From Gerris lacustris (Eukaryota; Arthropoda; Insecta; Hemiptera; Gerridae), in contig OX578277.1 in the NCBI GenBank assembly GCA_951217055.1, positions 65,194,388 to 65,258,387 of the forward strand: DNA of 64,000 nt. The letters are read 5' to 3'. Numbering within the stretch: position 1 is the first letter of the stretch; each line of letters begins with the position of its first letter. The translations under genes and the position numbers were made by a program. This document shows positions 35,930 through 48,408 of the stretch, in pieces. The notes below the pieces were generated by a model, which saw only the letters and a list, made by a program, of their open reading frames with translations, had not been told where the DNA came from and made no database searches.

Positions 35930-37035
35930 AGCACCAGGCCCTGACTTATATTAATTACAAGGCAAGAGATTACCCTAAGGGTTAAAGCTCGGGCCTTCAA
36001 CCCCTACAGCTAAACGCAACTTTTGAATACCTTTCAGAGCGACGATACTCAATGAAAGACAGGGCCACGAAACTAACAGATCTCGAAAAAGAAACTGCAG
36101 AATAAAATCCAATATAGCTATGACTGACTTAAAGATATGAATATAAAACTTGTGCTACACCTACCTCAAAGCCCAATGCTGACAATGATTGAATCTAATA
36201 TTTTTATACATGTGCTTGGTTATTAAAAATAAGTTTGTAAACAGACTAATCGAACTTTAGTAAATTTAGATCATTGTGTCAGTGTAAACCTTTTTACCAA
36301 ATAGATTACTACAGACGGATTTTTAAGCTTGCCGGTTTGGCTGCATTCGATGTTCGAAGTTGTGTGATAGTTTTATGACAATGTGTCTTCAACAACTCAA
36401 ACAGAAGTTTTCAGCAATAACATTTTTATAATTGAATGAACTAGGAAAATCATGATCAGCTTTATAGACATACCTGTATATGGAGAAAGAGACATGTCCA
36501 CCATATAATTTTCATGAAAGCATAGAGGACATAAAGATTTCTTTCGAAAACAACTAAAACATGTACATAATAGAAAATATTAACAACATTAATATTTTCC
36601 TTGGATCCTGATATTTGAGACGTCTTACCACAGTGGTTAACTTTCCTCTTAATAAGGGAACTAGAATTCAAAGTACGTTTTCTTCGGTAAACCACTTTTT
36701 CCTCCATCAAAAGGGGGGTAAAAACCTCTTTAAACCAGATTCCTAATCTCTTAGAATTCGGTTTATTTAGTTAATATTAAGCCTTAAAGATTGGAAAGGA
36801 AGGAGGGAGTTCCTAATGCCGTAAGAAGATCCCGGACTGGCGGCTTTGCCAAAACAAGCGTCCCCGCCAGCGGTGTTTCTCAACCGTCTCTCGGCTTCCC
36901 ACCCTCTAAACCTTTAAATTTCTTCTCGAAGCGGCCCTTCCGATCCTAAAGATGGAAAAAGGGAAGGCAAGACCTTGGAAGAAACCAAGAGAGAAGACCA
37001 TCCGCCATCAACCCAGATTACGACGACCCAAAACT
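35930..37035. other. Unique DNA with island at about 36640-37030
   Basis: The island includes a CGGCTTTGCC and GCCAGCGG region. The minus-strand 82-codon frame at 36462-36710 has no recognisable domain. Confidence 0.3.
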
Positions 37036-38890
37036 TTTCTTACAGTTTGTTAAGAAGGCTTTAATCAACGAATTATTATCTTTAATGGAAAAGGATTTTA
37101 CCTCACTTGTTTTCGATTTTTTTTAGTTAATAATAATAATCACAAAAAAGTATTGTAAAAAGGGAAAAAAGTTTAAATCACCAACTAAGTGCAATTTTTC
37201 ACTCAATATCACAAATTTTTTAGCAGGATCAATTTTTTGTTTGTACAAAAAAGATATTCGTAAAACGAATATCTTGAAAAACGCATTTTAAAGGTAAACA
37301 TTAGCCCAAACAAGGCCAACAACGTTTCAAACTATGTACTTTAACAAAATAATTATTTTCTCAAACTAGAGATTATTAAAATATTATATATTATATAATT
37401 ATTTTTTTTTTTAATAGGACGATAGTAAATTCAATGCTCATTTTTTTTTTTTTTTTTTTTTTTTTATAACCGAAAGAGATAAAAATAAGTTTGCATTATT
37501 TATTATGTTCTTTTCATTCTTATTCCCCATGGTTATTTTTTCATTCTTTTCTCTGATATCAAAAGAAAGAAAGAAATATTTTTACTGAAACCTACGGAGG
37601 TTGACAATAATTAAGTGAGTAATAGGTCGAAAGAGGGGAGATATTAGAGGGTGGTTTAAACCGGTTGAGGCCAAGCGTAAAACGTCACAAGCAGCAGTGA
37701 GGAGGTAAAAACCACAGCACCTAACCAACGACTCACTAAGTCTTCACCAATGTAGAAAAATTAGCACTGAAACTCTAACTGTACCTTCTCTTTCAGGAAA
37801 CTTCTAATAAATGACATCTTTTAGACCCCTTAACACCATCCAACTTTAAGCATGGCGCTTAAATGTTGTTAAAATAAACTTTACAAAGTACAATGGAGTG
37901 TTCTTACTGGACAGAGTTTTATTATCTTATTGATTAGTTTTATTTTTACACATTTTCCAAAAACCATGTTTATGTGATTTTTTCTTCAGTCTTGTTTTTT
38001 TTTTGTATCGGTATATTATTATTAATTTTTATAATTCTGGGCTATTGACCACAAGGCTTCATTATATTATTTCTTTATTTGTGTAAAGTATAATTATTTT
38101 AATTTTGATGCCAGAAGTGCAGGTGTAAATATACGAAGTGAAGAGTCTAAGGTTTATCAAGGACCCTCAAGTTCGGCTCTCTACAGTTGATGGATCGGCC
38201 AAAGCTAATTGTCTGATGGATGAGTTCCTTTTATCATCCTAATTCACCCTTCTCTGGGACTTACTACTCCCCTCAACTTCAGCTGTTACTTAATATCGCA
38301 ATCTCCTAAATATGCTCACTATTGTAAGAATTGACAAAATCCATCTCAATATTCTGGAAGATTACATATCTCTCATCGATTTGATTTAGTTTCTATTTTA
38401 CAGAATGCACGCTTATGACTATTACATTCTTAAAAAAAAATTCAAAAAGAAAATACTTTCCGTATTTATCTAAAATAATAGGAGGACACAAATCTATTTT
38501 CATTTGCCAATAGAAATTACAATTTATTCAGTTACTCTGTGACTTAATCACCGAACTTAATTTCCCTGAATTCAAACTTTCACCTTGGTGGAATACTTTT
38601 GGTCTATTTTTCTTGCTACCTACATTTAATATTATATTTAATCCCAATTTAATTATTATATTTCGCTGTCCACCTTCGTCCGATATATCTTTCTCCGTTT
38701 TTCAATTTGTTCTTGATCTATCTCTAATGTTTTCAAAAGCTAGTTAATTTCTTGCAAAACAATCTTATAGTTACACCATAAATACTGGTTACAGAATGAA
38801 TACTTTTGGATGGAATGAAAGCATGTATATGAACTGATTTTTGTTCTAAGGTTATTATCTATTCTATATACCCATTCACTTATTTTAGAA
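37036..38890. other. AT-rich DNA with T25 run
   Basis: A run of 25 T lies at 37441-37465. The patch at 37600-37900 is somewhat GC-richer. No gene seen. Confidence 0.4.
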
Positions 38891-39560
38891 CAAAAAAAGA
38901 AGCTAAGTGAGAGATTAAGAAGGAATATTGATCCGGGCGAACTGAGAGAGAGGAGACAAGTCCAAGACTTCAGAGGTTTTTATTTTAAAATTAAAAAAAG
39001 AATTAATCCTATTAGGGTCTCTTCCTTCTGCCTTGGGGCTCTTTAATTCCATTATGAGCGAATTAAGAGCATTAGTCAAGGGGTCGCTAACAGGGACCAG
39101 ACAACAACCTCCTTCAAAAGCATTTTTTCCCACCCAACTCCAGGTTTTAATTTTCCATTTTTCCCCCTGTCGTCGAGTTCGCAAGGGTCAGTTGAAAAAA
39201 TACAAGGTTTTTTGTTTTTAAATATGAGGCGAAGAGGCCCTCTGGTCCAGAATGTACATTGTCGCTCTACCGTACCACACCCAAGGGACTCTACCAGATA
39301 TATCTATCATTTATGAACAAGCCCTCCCCCCTCCTAACCCGGTCCACAAAACGCGCCGTTTGGGATCCATAAATATTAGCCCTTTTCCGCGCCTTCCCCC
39401 TGCGGGGCATAAGGACCTCACCTATATCCATTATAGTAATTCATATTTATTCTATTTTCAGCACCGCGTTTTGTTTCAACCCCCACCTAGGCACATAAAG
39501 AAAAATGACCACTGGAAAACTTCACTGGAATCAGGCCAAAAGGAGAAAATAGATTAAACT
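38890..39560. other. GC-richer non-repetitive island
   Basis: Frames on both strands (89, 62 and 101 codons) are unrecognised and overlap each other, as expected by chance in less AT-rich DNA. Confidence 0.3.
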
Positions 39561-39839
39561 TTTTAAACCTTGTTAGAATATTTTCATTGTACATTTTTTA
39601 ATTAAAATTACTAACTCTTGTACTCTTCTATTCATTATAGCTAAAAATAAGCATGTGTTTCTTTTAAATTAAAATTTTACTTAGGAAATAAACTTGTTGA
39701 TAAAGAAATAAAATATATTTAATCTTTTTATTGAAAAAAAAAAAAATAAATAAATAAATAAAATAAAAAGACATGTTAATAAGCAATGTAAATAATTATA
39801 TGCCATTAATTATATTACTAATTTACTTGTTTACCCACC

Positions 39840-40020
39840 CAAAACTACTTTAATGTGTAAATATTCCCTTGTCTCAATAGTCAATAGGACAAAGTGATAG
39901 TATCACCTTTACGTACAGAAGTATGATGTTCCTTTGTCCCAAAGTTCTTTGGACTAAATATCTGTTGTCTAAATAGTTATTTAGACAAAGGAATTCCTTA
40001 TAAGTGGAATAAATAGAGTG
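39840..40020. repeat. Repeat related to the interior of the MITE at 55866-56200
   Basis: It shares CTAAATAGTTATTTAGACAA and several CCTTTGTCCCAA-type words with the interior of the element at 55.9 kb. A near-perfect 24-bp palindrome lies at 39965-39988 (one central mismatch). No clear terminal inverted repeat remains. Confidence 0.45.
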
Positions 40021-40094
40021 TGGGGAAATAATTAAATTTGAATCATTTAAAAAACCTTAAATTTAATTTTTTATAAAGTAATCCTCCAATTAAT

Positions 40095-40225
40095 GAAATT
40101 TGGATTTTAGGTCCTAATTAGCCCATTGTTGGTCCCATATAATTTTCAACCTTCTGCGCTCATTTGCTTCTGTTCCACATGCTCACAAACATACATATAT
40201 TTATTCACATCTATATCTTTAGATT
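40095..40225 (+). repeat. Repeat family B, partial copy B6
   Basis: GCCCATTGTTGGTCCC followed by TTTTCAACCTTCTGCGC resembles B3 (about 50565-50605), and the CACATGCTCACAAACATACAT part resembles B2 (about 52065-52090). The head and tail are missing. Confidence 0.55.
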
Positions 40226-40306
40226 GTAAAAGCATAAGATCGATAAAGTACTTCTTGATAGGATGCTATGTCACACTAAATGACAGACTTTTGTTTAACT
40301 ATAAGA

Positions 40307-40320
40307 TAATCGAAATTAAA
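40307..40320. repeat. Left target-site duplication of the LINE
   Basis: TAATCGAAATTAAA, identical to 41519-41532. Confidence 0.85.
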
Positions 40321-41518
40321 GGGAATATCAGTGTGGTTTTAGGACAGGAAGAGGTACGGTCGATCAAATTTTGGTAATGCGTCAAATATTGGAAAAATCC
40401 TATGAATATAATAGAGATCTCCACATCTTGTTTGTGGATTATAAGCAAGCATTTGATAGTGTTGACAGGAACAACATGTACAAAGTTTTAATTGAATTAG
40501 GGCTACCAACTAAACTTGTAAGACTAGTAAGGATGACGTTAGTAGAAAGTAAAGCTAAGATAATAGTTGGTGGCAAAACAAGCAGGGATTTTAATGTGAC
40601 TACTGGAGTTAGACAAGGAGACCCTCTAGCAGCTGTGCTGTTTAATCTAGGGCTACACAAAGCGATACAGGAGATGCAGCTAAGAGGAAACATCATAGGC
40701 ATGACCAAACAAGCTTGTGCATATGCTGATGATGTTGCACTGATTGCGCGGAACTTTGCAGCACTCACTGAAATGTTGAATATCCTACAACATGCTTGTA
40801 GAGCAATTAGGCTGGAGATTAATGAAAGCAAGACCAAGTATATGAAGGTATCAGCATCCCATGCCAGAAGATTATTAGGAGCTGTGGTTGTAGGAGAGTC
40901 GACTTTTGACAGTGTGAATGACTTTATATACATTGGGGTCAATATAAATAATAAAAATGTTATTTCTAAAGAAATTGCTGGTAGGATTCAAGCTGGTAAC
41001 AGGGCTTATTTTTCAACTTTGACCCTATTCAAATCGCGGTTGTTGTCAAGAGAAACCAAACTAAGGCTTTACAGGACACTTGTACGGCCTGTAGTGACAT
41101 ATGGTGCCGAGTCTTGGACCCTGACAATAGCAGATGAAAGAGCACTTAGAGTTTTTGAGCGCAAAGTTGTACGACGGATCTGCGGACCAATATGGGAAAA
41201 TGGTGAGTGGAGGACCCGTACAAATTTGGAGGTCGATCGTATCTTGAAGAGTGAAAATATAGTAAGGTTTATCAAATATCTGAGATTGGGATGGCTTGGA
41301 CATGTGAAGCGAATGGAGGATGGCAGAATGCCAAAAAGATTTTAAATGCCCAAGTCTATGGGGATCGACGAAGAGGAAGACCCCGGATACGTTGGATCGA
41401 CGAAGTAGAAGAAGATTTTAAAAGCCTACAGATAAGAGGATGGAGATCTGTAGCGAAGAAAAGGAATGACTGGAGGCAAATCATGAGACAAGCCAAAGCC
41501 CACACCGTAGTAAGTAAG
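40321..41518 (+). mobile_element. 5'-truncated non-LTR retrotransposon (LINE)
   Basis: This 1,198-bp insertion is bounded by perfect 14-bp target-site duplications and ends in a short AAGT-type tail rather than poly(A). It carries only the 3' part of the element, beginning inside the reverse transcriptase, as expected when target-primed reverse transcription stops early. The endonuclease domain and 5' UTR are missing. The clade cannot be fixed from this fragment. The C-terminal sequence after the polymerase resembles insect elements I would place near RTE, with low confidence. It cannot move on its own. Confidence 0.9.
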
Positions 41519-41521
41519 TAA
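40323..41521 (+). pseudogene. LINE reverse transcriptase, partial, one frameshift
   Basis: The frame is open from the 5' truncation point ([15 protein letters not shown]) with no start codon of its own. The later ATG at 40371 is internal. It includes reverse transcriptase motif A (FVDYKQAFD, catalytic Asp at about 40437-40439), motif B (TGVRQGDP) and motif C YADD (40722-40733, catalytic Asp pair). The thumb and C-terminal region follow, with [20 protein letters not shown] and [12 protein letters not shown]. Near 41335, in a short A run, the frame shifts by one base and meets a stop at 41343. The other frame continues the family's basic C-terminal tail (RRRGRPRIRWIDEVEEDF) to a stop at 41519-41521. 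All catalytic residues visible are intact, so decay is slight and the insertion fairly young. Confidence 0.9.
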
Positions 41522-41532
41522 TCGAAATTAAA
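41519..41532. repeat. Right target-site duplication of the LINE
   Basis: Second copy of TAATCGAAATTAAA. The pre-insertion site therefore read straight from 40306 into 41519. Confidence 0.85.
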
Positions 41533-43000
41533 TGGTAATAATGACATTTTTGTTCCTAAAATAATACAAAACTTTACTAGAATTTGTCTTGTAACTTTGA
41601 AAATAAAGACAAGAGGAAATAAAAGAATAAGAGTAAAATACTAAGAAAAATGATTATAAATGACATGCAATAAGGGAAGGAAAGCCTCCAGTAAAAATTT
41701 ACCAAAAATAAAAAAAAGCCGGAAGAGGAAATTGCATTTACTGAAAAAGGTGGTAGAATAGAAAACATTTTTTTATCTGGTTTGTATAGAATTAGAGGTG
41801 GATTTCGGAAGAAAAAGGAGAGGAAGGTGGCTAAGACTAAGTGCACGGTACTTTCTGTATGAAAGGTTGTATCGTTACAGCATGAGAGGCAAAGCAAGAA
41901 GAAAGTAAGAAAAATACATGGGAGGTAAGGATGGAGGGTAGAGGTACGGAGCTGTAAGTAATGGTATCATTAGAGGAGCCAAAACCTCTTAGAGGCGAGC
42001 AAGAGGAAGCCTCAACTTGTTGCTTACACACATGCCCCATCCAACCCCAACCATTTTTCTTATCCCGATCCGTTTTCACGCTGTAGGCAGAACCAGATGG
42101 GGAAAGAGGCAAGGTAGGGTACTCTTGCTTTAATATTTACGACCTAGTTGTCGCCATTTGAATGGATAGAACGAGCTCTGGCCTTACCAAGGAGCCAAAA
42201 TGATAAAAAATAAGAAAGTCCCTTTTTGAAGCAATGAGTTGTGGAGTTAAGGGGTAACCAGACCCGTATTTTTCTGTCTTTCATATGGGTATAAATAATT
42301 CAATTTTGTAGTCTTTTTTGTTCCGGGCGACAAAAGAACATAATATATCCATAAAAAAGAATGCATTACCCTGTTTTTGGAAGTCTTCCAAACAAAGATA
42401 TATATTGGACAACTTTACATACTTTTTATTCCTCAGCTTTTTATTTTATCATGAAGTTACTCTCAGCATTGAATATGAACACGTAGTGGATAATGGAACA
42501 TTCACAACCTCTAATAAGAAACTATATCATAGTGCATAAGAGATTTTTATTTTTAATGATTGATTAGTTGTCAACAAAACTAAATTTTTCGCTGTATTAT
42601 GTATCATTCCTAACTAACTTAATAATTTTAGATGTATAAATGTTTTTTTTTTTAATTTATAATATTACAATAAACTATCAAATTTTTTTTTTTTTAATTA
42701 TGGAAACAAAGTAAAAAATATAATTTAAAAGCGGAATCTGTTATCAGGCTAAGTTAAGTTAGACTTAAGTTCTGCCATAATGTCCTGTAATAGAAGGTGT
42801 AAATGTATAGTACATAAGTTAATTTGTGTTTTCAATCCAAGTTCTGCGAAATTCCTCTAATGCTTATTTTTAAATGAATATGTACTTTAAAGTAACAATA
42901 GGATAGACAATATGGTAACTTTGGTGGATTAAAACAAAGGAGTACGAAGTAATGTATTAGAGCTTTTAAAGATCAAAGGGTCCTTTCACATATTCACTGT
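41533..43000. other. Unique DNA with island at about 41820-42260
   Basis: Minus-strand frames at 41577-41897 and 41837-42112 (106 and 91 codons) are Phe/Leu/Ser-rich mirror images of purine tracts and are not convincing genes. 42540-43000 is AT-rich. Confidence 0.35.
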
Positions 43001-43545
43001 TGTCTCTACTTACAAACGGAACTAATGTCATGATTAAACAGGTGATAGAGAGGAAAATATTAATTGAGTGCACTGAGGAAAGCGTTGGAGAAGAGGGTCG
43101 CATATGGTCTGCGATATGGCCTCGGGGGACCATAGTTTAGATGCGGACTGGAAGTAGACACGAACCATCAGTGATGGTGGGGTGTACAAACAGACGGATA
43201 CTACAAACGGCTAATTAATAGTTGGTATGACTGACAGACGCATAGAGGGCGGTATATCTGTGGAAGGGGGGATGACTGTCAACAGCGGTGTGCAATCATT
43301 ATCTATGTTTCTCATGAGTCTGTCTCTGTCTTTCATTATTAGACGGGGTTTGTTTACGTCGGGTATCTCTGTCTCTTTTACCTCCCCTATACAGGTGTCA
43401 GTGCGAACAATCAAACGGTTTAATAGCATTACAAAACCGCTCTCTCCGTGGGAAGGACCTGAGTGGGTGGCATAGCCCATCTAGTCCCTAATAGTGTTGT
43501 CTCTCTGTGGTTGACCCAACACCCCCTTCACTGCGGCTAGTTTAC
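43000..43545. other. GC-balanced segment with overlapping frames, unrecognised
   Basis: This is the least AT-rich long stretch of the second half. Frames at 43211-43480 (minus, 89 codons) and 43227-43475 (plus, 82 codons) overlap almost fully. Neither has a recognised domain. It may be a decayed mobile element or an island like the others. Confidence 0.3.
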
Positions 43546-45440
43546 AGAATGAAATATATATACCTCGCATCTACTTCAAACGTTTACACTCCAAACTAAC
43601 CCTTTAAACGGAAACACGTAATGGATAACAAAACAGATCACTCGCTCGCAGGAGCTTTCAAATTCATTTGCCACAATGTTGTTCGTTTTGGAAACTTGTA
43701 TCAAATAAGTCATCATTAGCGGTTTAAGGGTGTAGTTTTCGTACATAGTAGGTTTGAGCCTTGTTGCTAAACTAATACATAATTTATGAGGTGGATGTAC
43801 ACACTTCTAAACCAATAGTTTATACGGCTTTGTAAGCTCAATCGTAAATGTTTAAATGCACAAAGCGTTCATTTCATTGTTTTACATGTAACAAAATCTA
43901 CATATTATTTAAATAGTACAAAAAAATTATACAAAGTGAACAAAATTTACAATAGTTCCAAAACTGTCTAGAACTCTTCTTACTTAATCCAAGTTAAACT
44001 AAATGTATTTTTGTTTAAAAAAATAAAAGTATTATAGTAAATATCTAATAATTAAAAAAAAGATAATTCATTACATTTTTTATCATCTACAAATTTAAAA
44101 AAAAAAAAACAAAAAAGTATACTAATCATTAAAAACTAGAACAATATAATATATATATTTCTAATTTATAAAGCTAATTTAGCTATACATATTATACACA
44201 TTATAAGCCTAGGTGGTTAGAGTAATTTAAATAAAGATGTAATATTGTAACTAAAAAATTACGATTATCACTAGAGTAGCCTCTATATTTTGAGAGCATT
44301 ATACATTTTTTTTGGGGTTAAATTACTTTTTTAATTATTATTAAATAATTATCCGTAGAGTAACACCTATAAAATTCAAGGAAAGAAAATTTAATATACG
44401 CAATGTTTTTTTATGAGGTAAAAAATGTCTAAATAAATAATCTCACAAAAAACGTTTCATTTACCAAAAAAAAAAAAAAAAAAAAATAACACTTTGAATA
44501 ACTCACCATAGATCAAAGAGAGAGAGAGAGAAAAATATATTGGAATATCGTTCTAAACTCTGAATTACAAACCGGACTAAGTAATAAAAAATCGACTACT
44601 TTTTTTTTTTAGCCAATATCACATCATCGATAATTTAATTAAGCTTCTACCGAACGCCCCCTTCTGCTCAGCGACCCTCAAGGGAGTTACAAGGGAGGAA
44701 AAAATAGTCAGGGGTTAGAAAAATAAATCAGTCATTCCACAAAATCGAAGGGGAAGTCTCCGTGCTAAAAAAGCAGTACCCTAGCGGCTTTACCTAAGGT
44801 ATTCTTGAATACTTTTTTGGAGGGTATTTTTATTTTTCTCTTCCCTTTCTTTTGTCTTAACCTGAGTTTCCTACCACACTTAGATCACTCCCTTTCATTT
44901 TTTTACTTTTTTTTTTAAATAAATAAACACAAAGGAAATTAAAAACTTCCTTGTTTTATTCTCGTGATCATCCTCTCTCCCCCTTTCACCTACCTTTAAC
45001 ATTTCTTTTGTTTTTCGTAATTTTAATAACCGGTTGTAAAATTAAGAAAAAAGTGAAATGAGGGTAAGGCCTTTTTTAAGAGGTAAAATACTTTTTAGTC
45101 TAAGAGAAAAAAAACTAACTTTGATGTTTTACAAGTAATGTTATAGAAGGAGATATGAATTTTTTTGTTCACTTTGACTTCGTGCCATAAAATATAGGTA
45201 TATATAATATACATTTTTTTTTATTATCGATGTAACTGAGAAACATAAAAAAATAATAATAGTAAAATGTGATATAAATAATTCTTGAAAAGGCACTGTT
45301 TGTTATAAGTTTTTTAACAAGAATTTGAAAATTTAGGAATTTTAGCTATAGAAGAGAGAATAAGGGAAATAGTTATTTTTGTAGAATAGTTATTTATGTA
45401 ACTATATAACTAGGCAACAAAACAACATTTTACTGAAATA
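43546..45440. other. AT-rich DNA, A21 run, island at about 44640-44820
   Basis: A long A run lies at about 44466-44486, and a GA tract (GAGAGAGAGAGA) at about 44518-44530. No gene seen. Confidence 0.4.
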
Positions 45441-45501
45441 TGAAGTTAGCCTCCGAACAGGCGAGGACAGGCTATAAAAATTAACTGCCTCGGTTTCGCC
45501 T

Positions 45502-45534
45502 CGGCAGGTAATCTCCCTAATTGACTGCCGAGAC
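45502..45534. repeat. Small inverted repeat CTCGGCAG..CTGCCGAG
   Basis: Perfect 8-bp arms around a 17-nt loop, within a GC-richer patch that also holds a second related CTGCCTCGG. Possibly a fragment of a repeat. Function unknown. Confidence 0.4.
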
Positions 45535-45559
45535 AGGCAATGAATTACACATGCAGGAA

Positions 45560-45990
45560 TGTTTCCTTTGCTGCCTTTTTGCATACAATATTTTATCTTT
45601 TAGATGGTAGGTCCAAAACTAATTTTATATGATGTAAATTGTTATTTAGATTTTTATATATAAAATTTGATACATTTTGTTAATAAATAGAACCTTAATT
45701 GTTCTTTACAAATCTCAACGTGAACCAATTTCTGTGTTGTTTCTGCTGATAAAGTCTATTCTATACAAGTCAATAGATATAATAATGTCAATAAGTGCGA
45801 TGATAATGTGTAAGAGTGGTCCTTTAAGTTGGGAATTTGAAACAATTACCTAATCACTTCCTTTCCCATTGGACTTGATTATTTTATACCTGTTAAGATG
45901 GTATGTTATTTCACTCTTACTACGATTTTCACGAACAAAGCGATAAATATTCATCTCTATGAATGGCCAATCTTCAAACCTAAAGACAGC
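45560..45990. other. AT-rich DNA, no gene seen
   Basis: Nothing recognised. Confidence 0.4.
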
Positions 45991-46010
45991 TTGTCCACCT
46001 AGGTGGACAA
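45991..46010. promoter_or_regulatory. 20-bp perfect palindrome with paired CACCT sites
   Basis: TTGTCCACCTAGGTGGACAA is its own reverse complement. It contains CACCT and AGGTG, the core bound by ZEB/zfh-1-type and Snail-type zinc fingers. It may bind a dimeric factor or be a repeat relic. Confidence 0.35.
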
Positions 46011-46019
46011 CATGGGGTT

Positions 46020-47095
46020 CAGGGTATTGTTATAGAGGATACCGAATTTACTGATAAGGCTGTTTGTACTAGACTCTAGTTTATCTTCCTTTATCGTAGA
46101 ACGTATGATAGAGGGGTATTGAACGTATGATAGTTGTAGCCAATACAACACCTGGCTGTGAGCAGTCTAATTTAATCTAATAGACATTATTATTATTACC
46201 ATCATTTTGATTGATATTTTTAATTATTATTTTACAGTTACTTACAAAATAATTACAGAATACAAAGAAGATAATTTTAATAATAATTGCATTCAAAAAT
46301 TTAAAGTAGATAATAAATAATATTGTATAGTTATGTTGAGCATGTTCATTTATGTAAGTTAAAATTAATATTTAATTAATTAAAATAATTATAATTTTAT
46401 AATTTTTAAAATATTTAATTTCGATTTATTATTGTATTAGATTGCATATTATAATATATTTTAAAAAAAATTATAATTGTTGTCTAATATTTATTAACTT
46501 TATCATTATGATAAGGCTATATAACTGCAGGTTCTCACCCAAACTGCTCTGGTGATTGTGATATTAGATAATGTTAAGTGTTATAATCTACTTTATGAAT
46601 TATATCATTCAAATATTATACCTTTTTTTTCTTTCTTTTTCTAACATGTAAGTACAAAAGAAATATTATTTTCTTAATTTGGAAAAAATAGATATTTCTT
46701 ACCATACAAACATTATATTCTACTGTAAGAAGTTATTTTTCTATTGACAATTAAAAATCAGAATATATCAATAAGGAACTTGTAATATAGGCGTTGAAAT
46801 GAAATATAAGAATTACTTAGTCAAAACAATTAAGGATTTTGAGGTCTTATAATAGTTGGCACAATGGCTGATGACGTGTAGTAATAATAAACAGGTCAAG
46901 TGTATGCTTGTCAGCACACAGCGAGGGTCCTTAGGCCACACTGTATTGTTTAAGTAGTACCCTATTGATGGTGTTTTTTAAAACGCTAAAAAGCTTACTT
47001 TGAACTATCCTATGGGCCTGTTATTCTCAAAATACATAAACTTCTGATAAAGTATTTTTTTGCCACTGTACCGATAAATACATCGAAAAGACCAC
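46020..47095. other. AT-rich DNA, no gene seen
   Basis: Very AT-rich at 46190-46500. No repeat or coding signal recognised. Confidence 0.4.
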
Positions 47096-47099
47096 AATT

Positions 47100-47602
47100 A
47101 TAAAAAAAGTATTTTGTCAATAACAAATAAAATAATATTTTTTTTCGAAATTTCCAAAATGTGGTGTCTTTACTTTTGGTCGAAGAATGTTCAGGAATTT
47201 TTTCAGATTTTTTGCACTTCACATAAGCAAGATAGAGGGGGGGGGGGGGGGGGGGTGTGTCACTTCAAACGCGTCTACGCTAGCCCTATCCAAGCTTATA
47301 ACCAAAAATTATATACTTTTGTAATCAGCTCGACGTACCCTTTCATATGATAGGGACCCACACAAAGACACACGGTGTCGAAAAAAAAAAAAAATGTAAC
47401 CCTTAATTTTTTTTACCCTAATTTTTTTGAAAAATATATTTTTTTTAAGTCGCTATATTTTTAAAATGTGTGGGTAGATAAAGACACATATATGCCAAAT
47501 TTCAAAGTGATCGGACGAAAGGTGTAACCGTGAGAGCAGGCGACAGATGGACGGACAGACACGCAGGAAAATATAAGGGTCCTTGGTTTTTCCTACGGAC
47601 CC
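47100..47602 (-). repeat. Hairpin-headed repeat family A, copy A4
   Basis: On the minus strand it opens with a hairpin (47602-47577: GGGTCC pairing GGACCC), then TTAT, then a CTGTC tract (about 47565-47545), then a TTTGAAATTTGG motif (about 47505). This is the order seen in A1 and A3. A run of 19 G (47237-47255), the complement of the C runs in A1-A3, lies further in. The far end is not resolved. Confidence 0.65.
47237..47255 (+). repeat. Run of 19 G
   Basis: Homopolymer in A4. It corresponds to the C runs of the plus-strand copies. Confidence 0.95.
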
Positions 47603-47769
47603 AAAAAACCATTACAACTCTAACATACATACATCTAACCTACACATTAACGAAATGTTTTGGCTTTACTCTAAAGCCATTTTCAGTTGAATATTCAGAG
47701 AAATATTATATATACCAGATGCATTTTGGGTTTTAAACGTGTTAAGAGAAAACCGACTTATGCAAGACA

Positions 47770-48370
47770 AATGTTGCGGGTTTGCTTATAACAAAGGACC
47801 TTTTCAAAGGATTTTTTTTTTCTACAGGTAAATAAGTTTTTATCAATTTAAAAGCCGGTTGGCTTTGGTTGGCGGTTGTGATGTAAACGACCTCTGTTTG
47901 TTACCCTGGGCGTAGGTTGCTGTTTTAATTTGGCAGTGGAAACAAACAAGTCTCTGGCAACCCCTAGCCACGGAACTCCCCTTTTTCATTCAGATCGGTA
48001 TAAAAGTGCTCCCCTTTCAGCCGGTCCAACTCACCCTTACAGACTGGCAGGCCAATTGTTACCAAATTGTATGGTTGGACTCCCTCTCTTGGGTCCTGGG
48101 AAAAACCTTTAAATATTCATGTTCCTATAATTGTCACTATTGCCAAACAAAAGTCCCTAGCATCAAGGACAGTAGGGTAATTCTGTTTTGTGAGGAAAAA
48201 AAATCAATATACCCAATTTTGTATCAAGCGTTTACACCGTAACACTTCTCATATATTATGAAAGAAATACTACCGTTCCCTTTAATAGGGTCATTCAAAG
48301 GTCATTAAAATTTAGTAAGGCAACGTCCAATACAGGTTACTGCTAAGAACTATAGATATAAATATGAAGA
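47770..48370. other. GC-richer island with a possible TATA box
   Basis: GGTATAAAAG at 47998-48007 sits in a less AT-rich setting, with TCAGCC and CCAACTCACC about 20-35 bp downstream as possible initiators. The 78- and 60-codon frames that follow have no recognisable domain. TATA-like words are common in such DNA, so this is only a weak promoter candidate. Confidence 0.2.
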
Positions 48371-48378
48371 ATTATTTT

Positions 48379-48408
48379 GCTTCCGATCTTACCAAAGGTA
48401 ACGGAAGC
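48379..48408 (+). repeat. Head hairpin of repeat B1
   Basis: GCTTCCG pairs with CGGAAGC. Inside, TACC pairs with GGTA around AAA. The corresponding hairpins in B2 (51852-51881) and B4 (31012-31041) have differing inner sequence. Confidence 0.7.

Noticed and set aside
40126..40320. Upstream frame that appeared to continue the LINE protein in another frame
   Set aside because: The 14-bp target-site duplication at 40307-40320 shows the insertion starts at 40321. The upstream sequence is flank and a B-type repeat.
40439..40942. 167-codon minus-strand frame opposite the LINE polymerase
   Set aside because: It is a shadow of the reverse transcriptase frame, which has all the expected motifs.
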